Below, in pieces: positions 6,653 to 14,650 of a stretch of DNA of 34,112 nucleotides (the first letter of the stretch is position 1; every line of letters starts with the position of its first letter). The DNA is taken from contig CALXZO010000013.1 of the NCBI GenBank assembly GCA_944393265.1, forward strand, positions 1 through 34,112, read 5' to 3'. The notes under the pieces were generated by a model. That model was not told the DNA's origin and did no database searches. It was given only the letters and a program-made list of their open reading frames with translations. Source of the stretch: an uncultured Clostridia bacterium (GTDB lineage Bacteria; Bacillota; Clostridia; TANB77; UBA1234). A program made the translations under genes and the position numbers.

Positions 6653-8872
6653 GCTAAACTAACCCCCAATCTTACTTTTTCTTTTTCATATGCTGGTACA
6701 ATTACTCTTCCTAATTCTTTATTATCTATCTCAAGAATGACCGTGCTTGGTTGTCTAATGACTTCTGTTAAATTACTATAATTTTTAGTTATATAATTAT
6801 TCTCGTGTGTTATTTTTCTACTTACAGATGGTATTTCTCCAATTGAAATTTCATTAGATATAGTACTAGTTAAATCATCCATTGTTTTAGTCATTTCTTC
6901 TGCAATTGATGGCATTGTTTTTTCAAATCCAACTCCTATACCTAATGCAAGATTCTTTCCGAACAACATCTCGGAATACTTTTGATGGGCTTTCGATTCC
7001 CAGTGCTCTACAAATAGAGTCTAGTATTCCTGTAGCAAATGAAACTACTTTTTGATATAGCCAATCTTTTAAATCTAAGATTCCATTCCATAATCCTTGA
7101 ACAAGATTTTTACCAACTTCAGCAATTTTTGTTATTCCATTAGTTAGTCCATTAACTATTGCTGTTATTATTTGTGGCAATGCTTCAACTAATTGTGGAA
7201 TACTCTCTATAATTCCTTGTATCAGCATAATTAAAATTGTAATTCCCGCTTCTATAATCAAAGGTAAATTCTCTGTAATAACTTGTATGATTGTTGTTAT
7301 TATTTGTGGGAGCTGTTGTATTATCATTGGTAATGATTCTAGTATTCCTTGTATCAATGCAATTATAATATTTATTCCAGCTTGTATTAGTTGGTCTAGA
7401 TTATCAAGTAATGTTTGTACTATTAAAAGTATACATTCCACTATTGTCGGAATAAGTGTTGGCATTTGCTGTGCAATTCCATTTATAAGTTCAACGAGTA
7501 TTGTTATACCCATTTGAAGTATTTGCGGTAGCATTGAAATAATTGTATTTAATAGCATCATTATTACTTGCATTATAACTTTCATTATCTGTGGCATATT
7601 CTGTTGTATTCCTGATACGAGAGATTGAAGTATGTTAGAACCCGTAGTCAGGAATTGCGGTAAATATTCAATTATTCTAGTAAGTATATTTGATATTAGG
7701 CTAGGAACTTTGCTTGCAAATTCTTCTATTCTTGGTATGATGTTTTCTAATGCGGTAATTACACTATCAATTAAATTTTCTATTAAGGCTTCCATGTCTG
7801 CATTTTCATCGCTCATTCCTGTAAGTAAATTTGACCAGGATGTTTGCATTGCCGTTATAGAACCTGCAATAGTTTGACTAGCTTCCTTAGCTGTTGTTCC
7901 TGTAATTCCCATTTGTGTTTGTATTACATGAATAGCTGAATAAACATCATTTAAACTAGAAATATCATACTTTACACCAGAGATTTTGCTAGCATCAGCA
8001 AGTAATCTTTCCATTTCTGTTTTTGTTCCGCCATAACCTAATTTAAGATTATCAAGCATTGTATAATTTTGTTTTGCAAATCCTTGATATGCGGTCTGTA
8101 TTGCTGACATCGATGTTCCCATCTTATTAGCATTATCAGCCATGTCTGTAATAGCCATATCAGCCACTTCAGCACTTTTAGCGGTATCTCCATCTAAAGA
8201 TTGAAGTAAGCTGGCACTAAATGATGTTACTGTTTCCATGTATTCATTGGCAGATAATCCTGCAGTTTTATATGCATTATTAGCATAATTTTCAACTGTT
8301 TTTGCACTATCGCCAAATAAGGTTTCAACACCACCTACAAGTTGCTCGTATTCAGCATAACTTTCTATTGATGCTTTTCCCATTGCAACAGCACCTGTGA
8401 CTCCAGCTGCAGTTATAGCTGTTACACCTGTAGTTACAACTTTTAATGCATCTCCAGCTTTTGAACCAATAGATGAGAATGCTTCTCCAATTTTCGATAT
8501 GGTACTATTGGTACTTTTAGCTTCATCTTGCAATTTCTTCATACTTGCTTCAGAGGAAGCAATTTCTCTTTGAAGTTTCCTATATTGTTCTTGATTTACT
8601 TCAGTACCACTTTGCATCATTTTGTCTGCATTTTTCTTTGCATCCTTTAATGCATTTACTTTGCTACTTGTTTCATTTACTGCTTTAGATAATAGTTGTT
8701 GTTTCTGTGCTAGTAATTCTGTATTACTGGGGTCTAATTTTAAAAGTTTTTCAACTTGAGATAGTTCTTTTTGAATACTGTTTATTTCTTTATTGGTTTT
8801 TGAGAGAGCGGAGTTTAGTCCTGTTGTATCTCCGCCAATGCTGACCTCAATACCGACTACTTTTTCAGACAT
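6649..8872 (-). CDS. Tape measure protein, 740 residues, needs a +1 shift at CGG
   Basis: The protein sets tail length. Residues 20-130 are coiled coil (EINSIQKELSQVEKLLKLD..., a typical tape measure start), followed by a tail tape measure domain around 140-380 (YEQLVGGVETLFGDSAKTVENYA). Four 44-residue hydrophobic repeats span 411-586. The first frame then gives ALGIESPSKVFRDVV and meets CGG at 6959-6961, after which only a dozen nonsense codons follow. Skipping the C yields GKNLALGIGVGFEKTMPSIAEEM, the usual ending of this family (SPSxVFRDxVGxxxAxGxxxGF), and 103 residues to the stop at 6649. A separate small gene starting inside is unlikely because its first residues complete that motif. 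Confidence 0.85.
6958..6961 (-). other. In-frame CGGA, +1 frameshift site in tape measure gene
   Basis: The codons read GAT GTT GTT CGG AAA; the conserved protein needs GAT GTT GTT (C) GGA AAG. The codon before the shift is GUU, unlike CCU and CCG at the other two sites, so slippage of one particular P-site tRNA does not explain all three. Confidence 0.75.
7115..7642 (-). repeat. Four 44-residue (132-bp) tandem repeats in the tape measure protein
   Basis: Units begin GSNILQSLVSGI, GITILVELINGI, GINIIIALIQGI and GITILIMLIQGI at residues 411, 455, 499 and 543, and each is exactly 44 residues. Each has LP or MP motifs and a second hydrophobic helix. Protein similarity is clear and DNA similarity lower, so the duplication is old. 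Repeat number in tape measures relates directly to tail length. Confidence 0.8.
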
Positions 8873-8884
8873 GATATCTCCTTT

Positions 8885-9435
8885 CTAAAACCTTTCCAGC
8901 ATTTCAGGTGTTGCTTCGATTTCTTCATCTTCATTTTCTTTTTTCTTCATCATAAGCAAATCAATTAAAAACCCTATCGTGACTCTGTCCAAGTCCGATA
9001 GGGTGATTCCAATTTCTAATGCTCTAACTATCAATATTTGTGAGGAGATTTCCTGTGCTTCTTGTGATGATAAGCTGTCGCATTTTCTATCATTCTTTTT
9101 TTTTCATTTTCTTGCCTTAAGTTGCCTACAAGTAATTCCATTATTTCAGGAAGTATCTTCATGATAGAAAAACTATTAAATTCATCTAGCCAATGTTCGA
9201 TATCAGGTACTTTATCATTTGCTGTTTTAGCCATTGACCAAGCAATTTTTTCAAACATCTCTAGTTCAACAATTTCAAATTGTGCTATTCCTGATTTCAC
9301 AGTTTTGAATTTTTTCTCTAATGCAACTATGTCTTTTATAAAATCTCTACCGAAGTGATTTCTATATCTCATTAGAGTTCCTGCTGTTGATTTGAATTTT
9401 ATATCTTTATCATCAATTCTTATTATTTTTTCCAT
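8885..9435 (-). CDS. Tail assembly chaperone GT, made by -1 frameshift
   Basis: This is the fusion of the upstream chaperone with a second frame reached by a -1 shift on a run of nine A. Downstream of the run, the -1 frame is open to a TAG at 8885-8887 and reads SLSSQEAQEISSQILIVRAL, then EIGITLSDLDRVTIGFLIDL, then an acidic tail. The IxxSDLDxxTIGxxIDL pattern is the known signature of the T part of G/GT pairs in siphophages. The pair stands where it always does, between the major tail protein and the tape measure gene. G and GT in a fixed ratio coat the tape measure during tail assembly. Confidence 0.85.
9031..9435 (-). CDS. Tail assembly chaperone G
   Basis: 134 residues in the zero frame, ending with YHHKKHRKSPHKY, residues that look like out-of-frame reading after the slippery run. 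The body (IDDKDIKFKSTAGTLMRYRNHFGRDF) matches the usual beginning of phage tail assembly chaperones. RBS GGAGG is 7-8 nt before the ATG. Most ribosomes would make this short form and a minority the GT fusion. Confidence 0.85.
   Translation of the reverse strand: MEKIIRIDDKDIKFKSTAGTLMRYRNHFGRDFIKDIVALEKKFKTVKSGIAQFEIVELEMFEKIAWSMAKTANDKVPDIEHWLDEFNSFSIMKILPEIMELLVGNLRQENEKKRMIENATAYHHKKHRKSPHKY
9096..9105 (-). other. Slippery run for -1 frameshifting (G/GT)
   Basis: A run of nine A between G bases on the coding strand, read GAA AAA AAA AGA in the zero frame, contains the classical heptamer A AAA AAA. The -1 frame after it is open and conserved, as described for the GT entry. Confidence 0.85.
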
Positions 9436-9450
9436 TTATTAACCTCCTCA

Positions 9451-10011
9451 TTATACTGTTGGTGTATCAGTTGGTTTATAAACTGATTTATACCAATTTG
9501 TAAGCACTTCTGCAGATGTATCTGCTTTAGTAGATACTTTTACTAATCCCTCTTCATTAGGTCTTATTTTTAAGTTTAGTGTTTCTGTTGCAATTTCTTT
9601 GCTTTCGCCTTTTGTTTTTGAAGATAGTTCAGGTCTTGATGCTGTGCAATTATAAAAACAGAATTTTTTATTTCCATCATCTGTTGTAAATTCACAAAGC
9701 AATGCAAATGGAGTTGTTGATGTAATTGCTGATTCTTTTAATACATTATTGCTGTCTGCAATTTCTCCTAGAATATCTGTCAAAAAGTTTTCAGGTATCA
9801 TTGCTAGTTCTAATGTACCATCGTATCCATTATTTGCTGAATCACTATAATAAAGCCCATCTTCTGCATAGAACTCAACTTCGTTTCCTGCAGGAGATAG
9901 GCTCATTGATACCGCACCATTTAATTTGACTGGTGTTCCATATGTAATTGCACCATCTGTGACTGTTATCTTCGAATAATAGGCATTTTTAAATCCAAAT
10001 TTAACTTTCAT
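9451..10011 (-). CDS. Major tail protein (tail tube)
   Basis: 186 residues beginning MKVKFGFKNAYYSKIT, with the features of the phi13-type major tail protein family: KLNGAVSMSLSPAGNEVEFYAEDG near residue 30 and a C-terminal domain with ETLNLKIRP. It polymerises around the tape measure to form the tail tube. Position immediately before the G/GT chaperones and after the tail terminator is canonical. Confidence 0.85.
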   Translation of the reverse strand: MKVKFGFKNAYYSKITVTDGAITYGTPVKLNGAVSMSLSPAGNEVEFYAEDGLYYSDSANNGYDGTLELAMIPENFLTDILGEIADSNNVLKESAITSTTPFALLCEFTTDDGNKKFCFYNCTASRPELSSKTKGESKEIATETLNLKIRPNEEGLVKVSTKADTSAEVLTNWYKSVYKPTDTPTV

Positions 10012-10025
10012 TTTTTCCTCTCTTC

Positions 10026-10334
10026 CTATATATCTAGTTCATAAATAACTTGATATAATTTTTCTTGTTCGATGTAGCTTTCAGAAATCACTTCATAAGT
10101 AAATCCATTTCTATCTAGTAAATTTTCTAAAAGTATTTCTGTAATTACATCTTTTTTTGTTGTATATATTTCAATTCGATATGTGTTTATTTTCTCGAAT
10201 ACTTTATCATCGGCTTTGAAGTTATTACTTTTTATTCTGTAATACACAATAAAAGGAGGAGTGACTGGATTCTCAAAATGATGGTAGGCGATTTCGATAT
10301 TTAATTCACATAGTAAGTCATATAATTCTTCCAT
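10026..10334 (-). CDS. Tail terminator or completion protein
   Basis: 102 residues from the ATG at 10334, which has AAAGGAAG at suitable spacing; the ATG two codons upstream is too close to it. The sequence (ELYDLLCELNIEIAYHHFENPVTPPFIVYYRIKS...TYRIEIYTTKKD) looks like the small head-tail joining or tail terminator proteins that precede the major tail gene in HK97-like phages. The family call rests on pattern and position. Confidence 0.65.
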   Translation of the reverse strand: MEELYDLLCELNIEIAYHHFENPVTPPFIVYYRIKSNNFKADDKVFEKINTYRIEIYTTKKDVITEILLENLLDRNGFTYEVISESYIEQEKLYQVIYELDI

Positions 10335-10336
10335 AA

Positions 10337-10708
10337 TCATCTTCCTTTGATTTTCTTTAATAAATTTTCTTTAGCATTTTCTTCAGCCTTCTTTATATGT
10401 GGTCTAGCTTCGACTCTCCCACCATTTACTTTTGCATGACCATACTCAAGTAAATGAGTGAGTTGAGGAGCATTTTTATTTTTGACTTTATATCTAACAT
10501 TTTCATCATCTTTATAAACAAGTTTGACAGTCCAGCCACTTGCATATTTCTTTCTTCTTGGCATATCAGAACTTGGACTTGTAAGTTTTAATTCGTTAAC
10601 ACAGCTATTAGCAACATCCTCTGTAATCTGACTTATTTTTTGAGCATATTCTTTTGAAAACTTTTTTAGTTCCTGCTGTATTTGTTTTGAAATCATATTA
10701 ACTTCCAT
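10337..10708 (-). CDS. HK97 gp10-like head-tail protein
   Basis: About 123 residues. A helical N-terminus is followed by SGWTVKLVYKDDENVRYKVKNKNAPQLTHLLEYGHAKVNGG, then RPHIKKAEENAKENLLKKI. The motif HLLEYGHxxxxGGRVxARPHI is the signature of the HK97 gp10 family of tail completion proteins. The start is ambiguous between the ATG at 10708, which lies inside the previous gene behind AAAGG, and an ATG at 10696 behind GGAA. Confidence 0.8.
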   Translation of the reverse strand: MEVNMISKQIQQELKKFSKEYAQKISQITEDVANSCVNELKLTSPSSDMPRRKKYASGWTVKLVYKDDENVRYKVKNKNAPQLTHLLEYGHAKVNGGRVEARPHIKKAEENAKENLLKKIKGR

Positions 10709-11006
10709 TTCCAACTTTCCTTTCGCAAATAAGAGCAATTTCATCAAGTGTTACACGATCAACTCTGATTACCTCATATATTTCGTTCATATATTTCAAC
10801 TTTTTCTCATTATTGTAGTTAAGGCTACTTATCCTTAAGCGAAGTGTTGGTTTTAATCCAATCATGCTTGCTTCATAAAATTCCTTTGAATATATATCCT
10901 CGTTTTTTATAATAGGCACTTCAATTTCGATATTGCTTTCAATTTGGTTACCGATATTGTCTTTTGTCAGAATTGTTCGTATAAGTTTGGCTGTTATATC
11001 AATCAT
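10698..11006 (-). CDS. Head closure protein (SPP1 gp16-like)
   Basis: 102 residues, beta-rich, with MIDITAKLIRTILTKDNIGNQIES, KPTLRLRISSLNYNNEKKLKYMNEIYEVIRVD and a conserved-looking C-terminus. The size, content and place between the connector and gp10 genes fit the head closure or adaptor family that plugs the portal after packaging. The start overlaps the previous stop in a TAATG arrangement. Confidence 0.7.
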   Translation of the reverse strand: MIDITAKLIRTILTKDNIGNQIESNIEIEVPIIKNEDIYSKEFYEASMIGLKPTLRLRISSLNYNNEKKLKYMNEIYEVIRVDRVTLDEIALICERKVGNGS

Positions 11007-11299
11007 TATTTTTCACTCCTCATATATTCTTGTGTCGAAGCTAGCGAGGAAACAAAAAAGGAGTATGACTTTTGGCATAGCTCCTTTTCTTTTATATCGG
11101 TATTCCCGAAGTTTCCTTTCACATACATAACAATTGCATATCTTATTAAGTCATCATCCATCTTTGCTTTAGCATCGATTCCTAATCGTTCCATATCATT
11201 GATAGCTGAATTTATTAATAAAGATATTTCGTTATCTTTAGCTGTTGCCGTGGAAATAATACTCAAGCATTCTTTTACAAGTGCTATAAGTTGATTCAT
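11006..11299 (-). CDS. Head-tail connector protein
   Basis: 97 residues, all helical, containing INSAINDMERLGIDAKAKMDDDLIRYAIVMYVKGNFGN. The pattern AIxDxxxxGI...LIxxAIxxYVKxNFG is the signature of the small gp6-like connector family which binds the portal ring. It directly follows the capsid gene as in other HK97-type modules. Confidence 0.8.
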   Translation of the reverse strand: MNQLIALVKECLSIISTATAKDNEISLLINSAINDMERLGIDAKAKMDDDLIRYAIVMYVKGNFGNTDIKEKELCQKSYSFFVSSLASTQEYMRSEK

Positions 11300-11320
11300 T
11301 TTATTTCCTCACTTTCTAAA

Positions 11321-12595
11321 TTAGACTGCAGGTGTTTCAGTTGCTGATTCATCAAGTAATACAAATGCTTCTGTATTTACTGTTTTTCCATCTAGTAAAC
11401 CAAGAGCTCTGTATACTTTGTTTCCTTTTCTGAACTCAACCGATTCATCTGATGTAACTTCGATTGCCTTATTGAAGTTGATTGTATATTTTTCAAAATT
11501 ACCAAGTAATATTTTCTTATCAGAAATATAATCATCTTCAATAACTGGTCTACCAAAGATTCTTCCTGCAAATTCTCCAGTCGGGTCAGGTAAGAACACT
11601 AATTGATTGCCAACTGTGATTGTTGCGATATTTTCCCACAACATTTTTGAACTCATTACAAATTTTGAATTTGGTTTATAACCAGATTTCAATTTTGCCA
11701 TTAATGAGCAAAGGTTTGCGTATGATGGTGTTGAACCTTTTGCATATTCTACTTTTTCAAGAGTTTCTTGTAATATGCCTTTTGGTTGTCCTTTACCATT
11801 ACCATTTAAAATTGCATTTTCGATAGCAATTGCCATTTTATCGCTTAATTTCTTAACGATATATGTTTCAAAAGCTTCGATTGACATTGCTTCAACTTCT
11901 GCAGTTATTGAAATTGTTCTTATAAGTTTATAAGCTCCGAAGTTAATTGCATCAGTTGTATCATCAACATCATCACTTGCTGTGTTTTCAGCCACCCAAG
12001 AAGCTTCATTTGTTATCTTTTCTTGTGGAATTGATAAGTAACCTGGAATGTTTAGCACTTCAACTTGATTAAATAGTGCAGAGGTTTGTTTTAATTTTTC
12101 CTCAATTCTATTTAATGTTGTTGTAGGTATTGTTGAACCAACACTTTCTTGTGCAGTAGTCATGGCTCTTTGTTCTTCTTCATTTAATGGTTTCCCTTGT
12201 AATCTCTTAAGGAATGCACTTCTATATTCAGCAGTTTCTAAAATATTTTTTTCTTCCATTTTTCTTTCCTCAACTTTCTTTATTTTTTTTAGATTTTCTA
12301 ATTTTCTTGCTTCAGGCTTTGTAACTGAATTTTTTATAAGACTTTTTTCATTTACAAGTTCTTGTTCATCGGTTTCATCGCCCTCTTCATTTTGAGTTTC
12401 TTCTTCCTCTTCAGGAGGAGTGTCTTTTTCTTCATTTCCTGACTCTAAAGCATTTACTTTTTCTTCAAGCAATTTTTCAGCTTCCTGCAAGGCAAGTAAT
12501 TCTTCTTTGATATCTTCAAGTTCGCCCTCAGTTCTTGCTTCTTGGATTTTCTTTCTTAACTCTAATTTCTTTTTTCTGATTTCACTTAAATTCAT
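11321..12595 (-). CDS. Major capsid protein, HK97 fold with delta domain
   Basis: 424 residues from the ATG at 12595, chosen because AAAGGAG lies 9 nt upstream. The first 110 residues are a charged coiled coil with very acidic stretches (PPEEEEETQNEEGDETDEQE), the delta or scaffold domain that the prohead protease removes. The mature part begins near AEYRSAFLKRLQGKPLNEEE and contains VGSTIPTTTLNRIEEKL, the phage capsid family signature, then LNGNGKGQPKGIL and IFGRPVIEDD. The upstream protease gene is separated from it by an inserted gene with its own terminators. Confidence 0.93.
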   Translation of the reverse strand: MNLSEIRKKKLELRKKIQEARTEGELEDIKEELLALQEAEKLLEEKVNALESGNEEKDTPPEEEEETQNEEGDETDEQELVNEKSLIKNSVTKPEARKLENLKKIKKVEERKMEEKNILETAEYRSAFLKRLQGKPLNEEEQRAMTTAQESVGSTIPTTTLNRIEEKLKQTSALFNQVEVLNIPGYLSIPQEKITNEASWVAENTASDDVDDTTDAINFGAYKLIRTISITAEVEAMSIEAFETYIVKKLSDKMAIAIENAILNGNGKGQPKGILQETLEKVEYAKGSTPSYANLCSLMAKLKSGYKPNSKFVMSSKMLWENIATITVGNQLVFLPDPTGEFAGRIFGRPVIEDDYISDKKILLGNFEKYTINFNKAIEVTSDESVEFRKGNKVYRALGLLDGKTVNTEAFVLLDESATETPAV

Positions 12596-12665
12596 GACTT
12601 TGTTCTCCTTTCTAATTTTTAACGATTCTACCATCGTTTTCTTTTGCTCTACCGCAAAAAGAGTA

Positions 12666-12691
12666 TAAAAAAGAAGCTTCTACCAGCTTCT
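12666..12691 (-). terminator. Intrinsic terminator, second of a pair
   Basis: Arms AGAAGCT at 12672-12678 and AGCTTCT at 12685-12691, with six T on the minus strand directly after the stem. It lies between the inserted HEPN-like gene and the capsid gene, so it would also affect late readthrough unless the phage uses antitermination. Confidence 0.65.
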
Positions 12692-12711
12692 AAATTTTTA
12701 ATCTTAAATAT

Positions 12712-12735
12712 AAAAAAGACAGATTACTCTGCCTT
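12712..12735 (-). terminator. Intrinsic terminator of the inserted HEPN-like gene
   Basis: Arms at 12717-12723 and 12728-12734 (seven pairs, one G-U) with loop ttac, followed on the minus strand by six T. It sits 23 nt after the stop codon of the gene at 12758. Confidence 0.7.
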
Positions 12736-12757
12736 TAAATATTATTATAATATATAC

Positions 12758-14041
12758 TTATTTTAAAAATATAATTGTTTTAGCAATAGCTTCTAAAACT
12801 TTTTCTCTTTTTTCACGAAGAGCATCATAAGTATCTATTCTGTGTTTATGAAAATAGCCATTTCTACACTCGTCTTTCACGTAAAAAAGTAATTCTATGT
12901 ATGATTTAATAATAGAGTCATACTTAACTTTACTTATCACATTATCATTAGGAAACTTAAACATTTCTTTATGGTTCATTATGTAAGAAATCAATGCGTT
13001 AAACATTAATTTTTCTGATATTTCATCGCTATTTTCATTTACATTAAAGTCTTTATAATTTTTTATCTTTCTATATAATAAATATTCCAATGACTTTATG
13101 GCATTTAATATTAAGAATGTAAAATCTTCACCATCAATAAAGTCAGTACTAGTATTTCTTAATGAACTTTCAAATTCATGATAAATCCAAAAATTATTCT
13201 TTAAATTTTTTCTAACTTCTCCATTTTTTAAAAGTTCTTTTTTAAAGATTGCAGGCTCACATATATTATTGCAGAAATTTCTAAATTTATCATTAGCATA
13301 TAAAAAATGCATTTTTAGTGCACCTTTATTCATGTCATCAAGATTTTTCATGTTATCAATATCAGTTTCTTGTTTTTGTATAACATCTTTATAATATGTT
13401 GGATTATCAATTCTAAACATCTCTCTCATTATTTCATCGTATATAAGAGAAAATTTTACTAAAATAGCTTCATCATCAGCTATATAAAATTCTTCAATGT
13501 TAGACTTAACATTAAATTTCCCATCTTTCACATCGAAATATTTAGAATAAAACTCTGGTGCTTCAGCCTTTTTTAATTCTTCAATAACAGGAAATGCTGG
13601 TTTTCTAATATATTCATTTCTATTAAAAAAAATTAATGATTTAAAAGCTTTATAATATTGGCAATAGTATTTATTTTTGTAAATATAAACTTGCTCAATA
13701 TTTTCTTTAGCAAATTCGACAATATCTTCGATTTCAATATGTCTAAATTTTTTTAATTTTGTATTACATATAAACACATAATATACAAAGCAATCTTTAT
13801 ATTCAAACAACTCATACTTTTTTCCATTGAAATCATATAAAAAAGTATTGTTAGTTTTTGTATAATATTTGCTATCTTCATCATAATCGTATCCTGATAA
13901 TTGTAGATTAAGTAACGGGATGGTATCGTTTTCAATTATTTCTATATCATTTTTAGAGTAAAATTTTAAACATTCTTCTGAAAAAAATTCAAACAAACAT
14001 TCTTTTATTCCATATTTTTCGGCGATATCTGTATTATTCAT
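12758..14041 (-). CDS. Inserted accessory gene with C-terminal HEPN-like domain, candidate superinfection exclusion gene
   Basis: A 427-residue protein I do not recognise as a family. It is AT-rich even for this window. The last 120 residues are helical and contain ECRNGYFH, an R-x4-H motif (R393, H398) of the kind that forms the RNase site in HEPN domains. The N-terminal 300 residues have no assignable domain. The gene interrupts the head module between protease and capsid, has its own promoter (14082-14110), RBS GGAGGTG and two terminators, so it is a moron that can be expressed from the prophage. An anti-phage or toxin role is inference. Confidence 0.6.
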   Translation of the reverse strand: MNNTDIAEKYGIKECLFEFFSEECLKFYSKNDIEIIENDTIPLLNLQLSGYDYDEDSKYYTKTNNTFLYDFNGKKYELFEYKDCFVYYVFICNTKLKKFRHIEIEDIVEFAKENIEQVYIYKNKYYCQYYKAFKSLIFFNRNEYIRKPAFPVIEELKKAEAPEFYSKYFDVKDGKFNVKSNIEEFYIADDEAILVKFSLIYDEIMREMFRIDNPTYYKDVIQKQETDIDNMKNLDDMNKGALKMHFLYANDKFRNFCNNICEPAIFKKELLKNGEVRKNLKNNFWIYHEFESSLRNTSTDFIDGEDFTFLILNAIKSLEYLLYRKIKNYKDFNVNENSDEISEKLMFNALISYIMNHKEMFKFPNDNVISKVKYDSIIKSYIELLFYVKDECRNGYFHKHRIDTYDALREKREKVLEAIAKTIIFLK

Positions 14042-14081
14042 AGCACAACACCTCCGTACATTATTTATATATAACCCATAT

Positions 14082-14110
14082 ATAATAGTATATCACAGTT
14101 TACATAACAA
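14082..14110 (-). promoter_or_regulatory. Promoter of the inserted HEPN-like gene
   Basis: On the minus strand TTGTTA (14105-14110), a 17-bp spacer and TATTAT (14082-14087), four and five of six matches. It overlaps the end of the protease gene and gives a short leader before the ATG at 14041. Confidence 0.6.
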
Positions 14111-14650
14111 TTCAATCTTTTCCTTTTCAAATTTAAATTTTCTATATCTTTCTTTCTCTTTATTATATTCCTCTTTGCTTCGTGCAAAAACTTCTGTTGT
14201 ATCGTAGAACGGGACATCAACAACAGACACATCGAATAATTTGTCTATCTTTTTTATAGTTCTTGTGTTTTCTTCATAGTTCCATTCATCATCAGCCACT
14301 GTAAAAGCAAAGCTCATTTTGTCTAGTAAGCCTGATTGAATGGATTTGTATATATCTCTGTTTGATGTTGTATCAATTAGTTTAGCTTTTATTTTTAATC
14401 CTTTGTCATCTACGATTAGTTCTAGACTTTTGTTTCTTGTTCTTGCTAAAAGTAAGAAGTTATCTTCGTGGTTATATTTCAAACACACATCTGTCATATC
14501 ACATTCATCAAATGCATCTTTTGTTATCGTTTCTGTCCAACAATGAGTTGCTGGCGAATCAAATATCACAGCATATCCCTCTATAGTCATCTCTGCATTA
14601 TCAGTAGCTCTGACATCTAATAACCTTATTTCTTTTTTATTCTTTATCAT
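14093..14650 (-). CDS. HK97-family prohead protease
   Basis: 185 residues from the ATG at 14650, which overlaps the portal stop by 14 nt and is preceded by GAGGCTGGAA. Residues GYAVIFDSPATHCW near 25-38, KYNHED with H61, and GLLDKMSFAF with S113 match the catalytic His and Ser of the U35 prohead proteases. It trims the capsid delta domain during maturation. The C-terminus (from about residue 160) is a lysine- and glutamate-rich helix. Confidence 0.88.
   Translation of the reverse strand: MIKNKKEIRLLDVRATDNAEMTIEGYAVIFDSPATHCWTETITKDAFDECDMTDVCLKYNHEDNFLLLARTRNKSLELIVDDKGLKIKAKLIDTTSNRDIYKSIQSGLLDKMSFAFTVADDEWNYEENTRTIKKIDKLFDVSVVDVPFYDTTEVFARSKEEYNKEKERYRKFKFEKEKIELLCKL

Noticed and set aside
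6649..6969. A separate small gene starting with an ATG inside the end of the tape measure gene
   Set aside because: Its first residues complete the conserved C-terminal motif of the tape measure (VGKNLALGIGVGF), and there is no ribosome binding site in front of that ATG.
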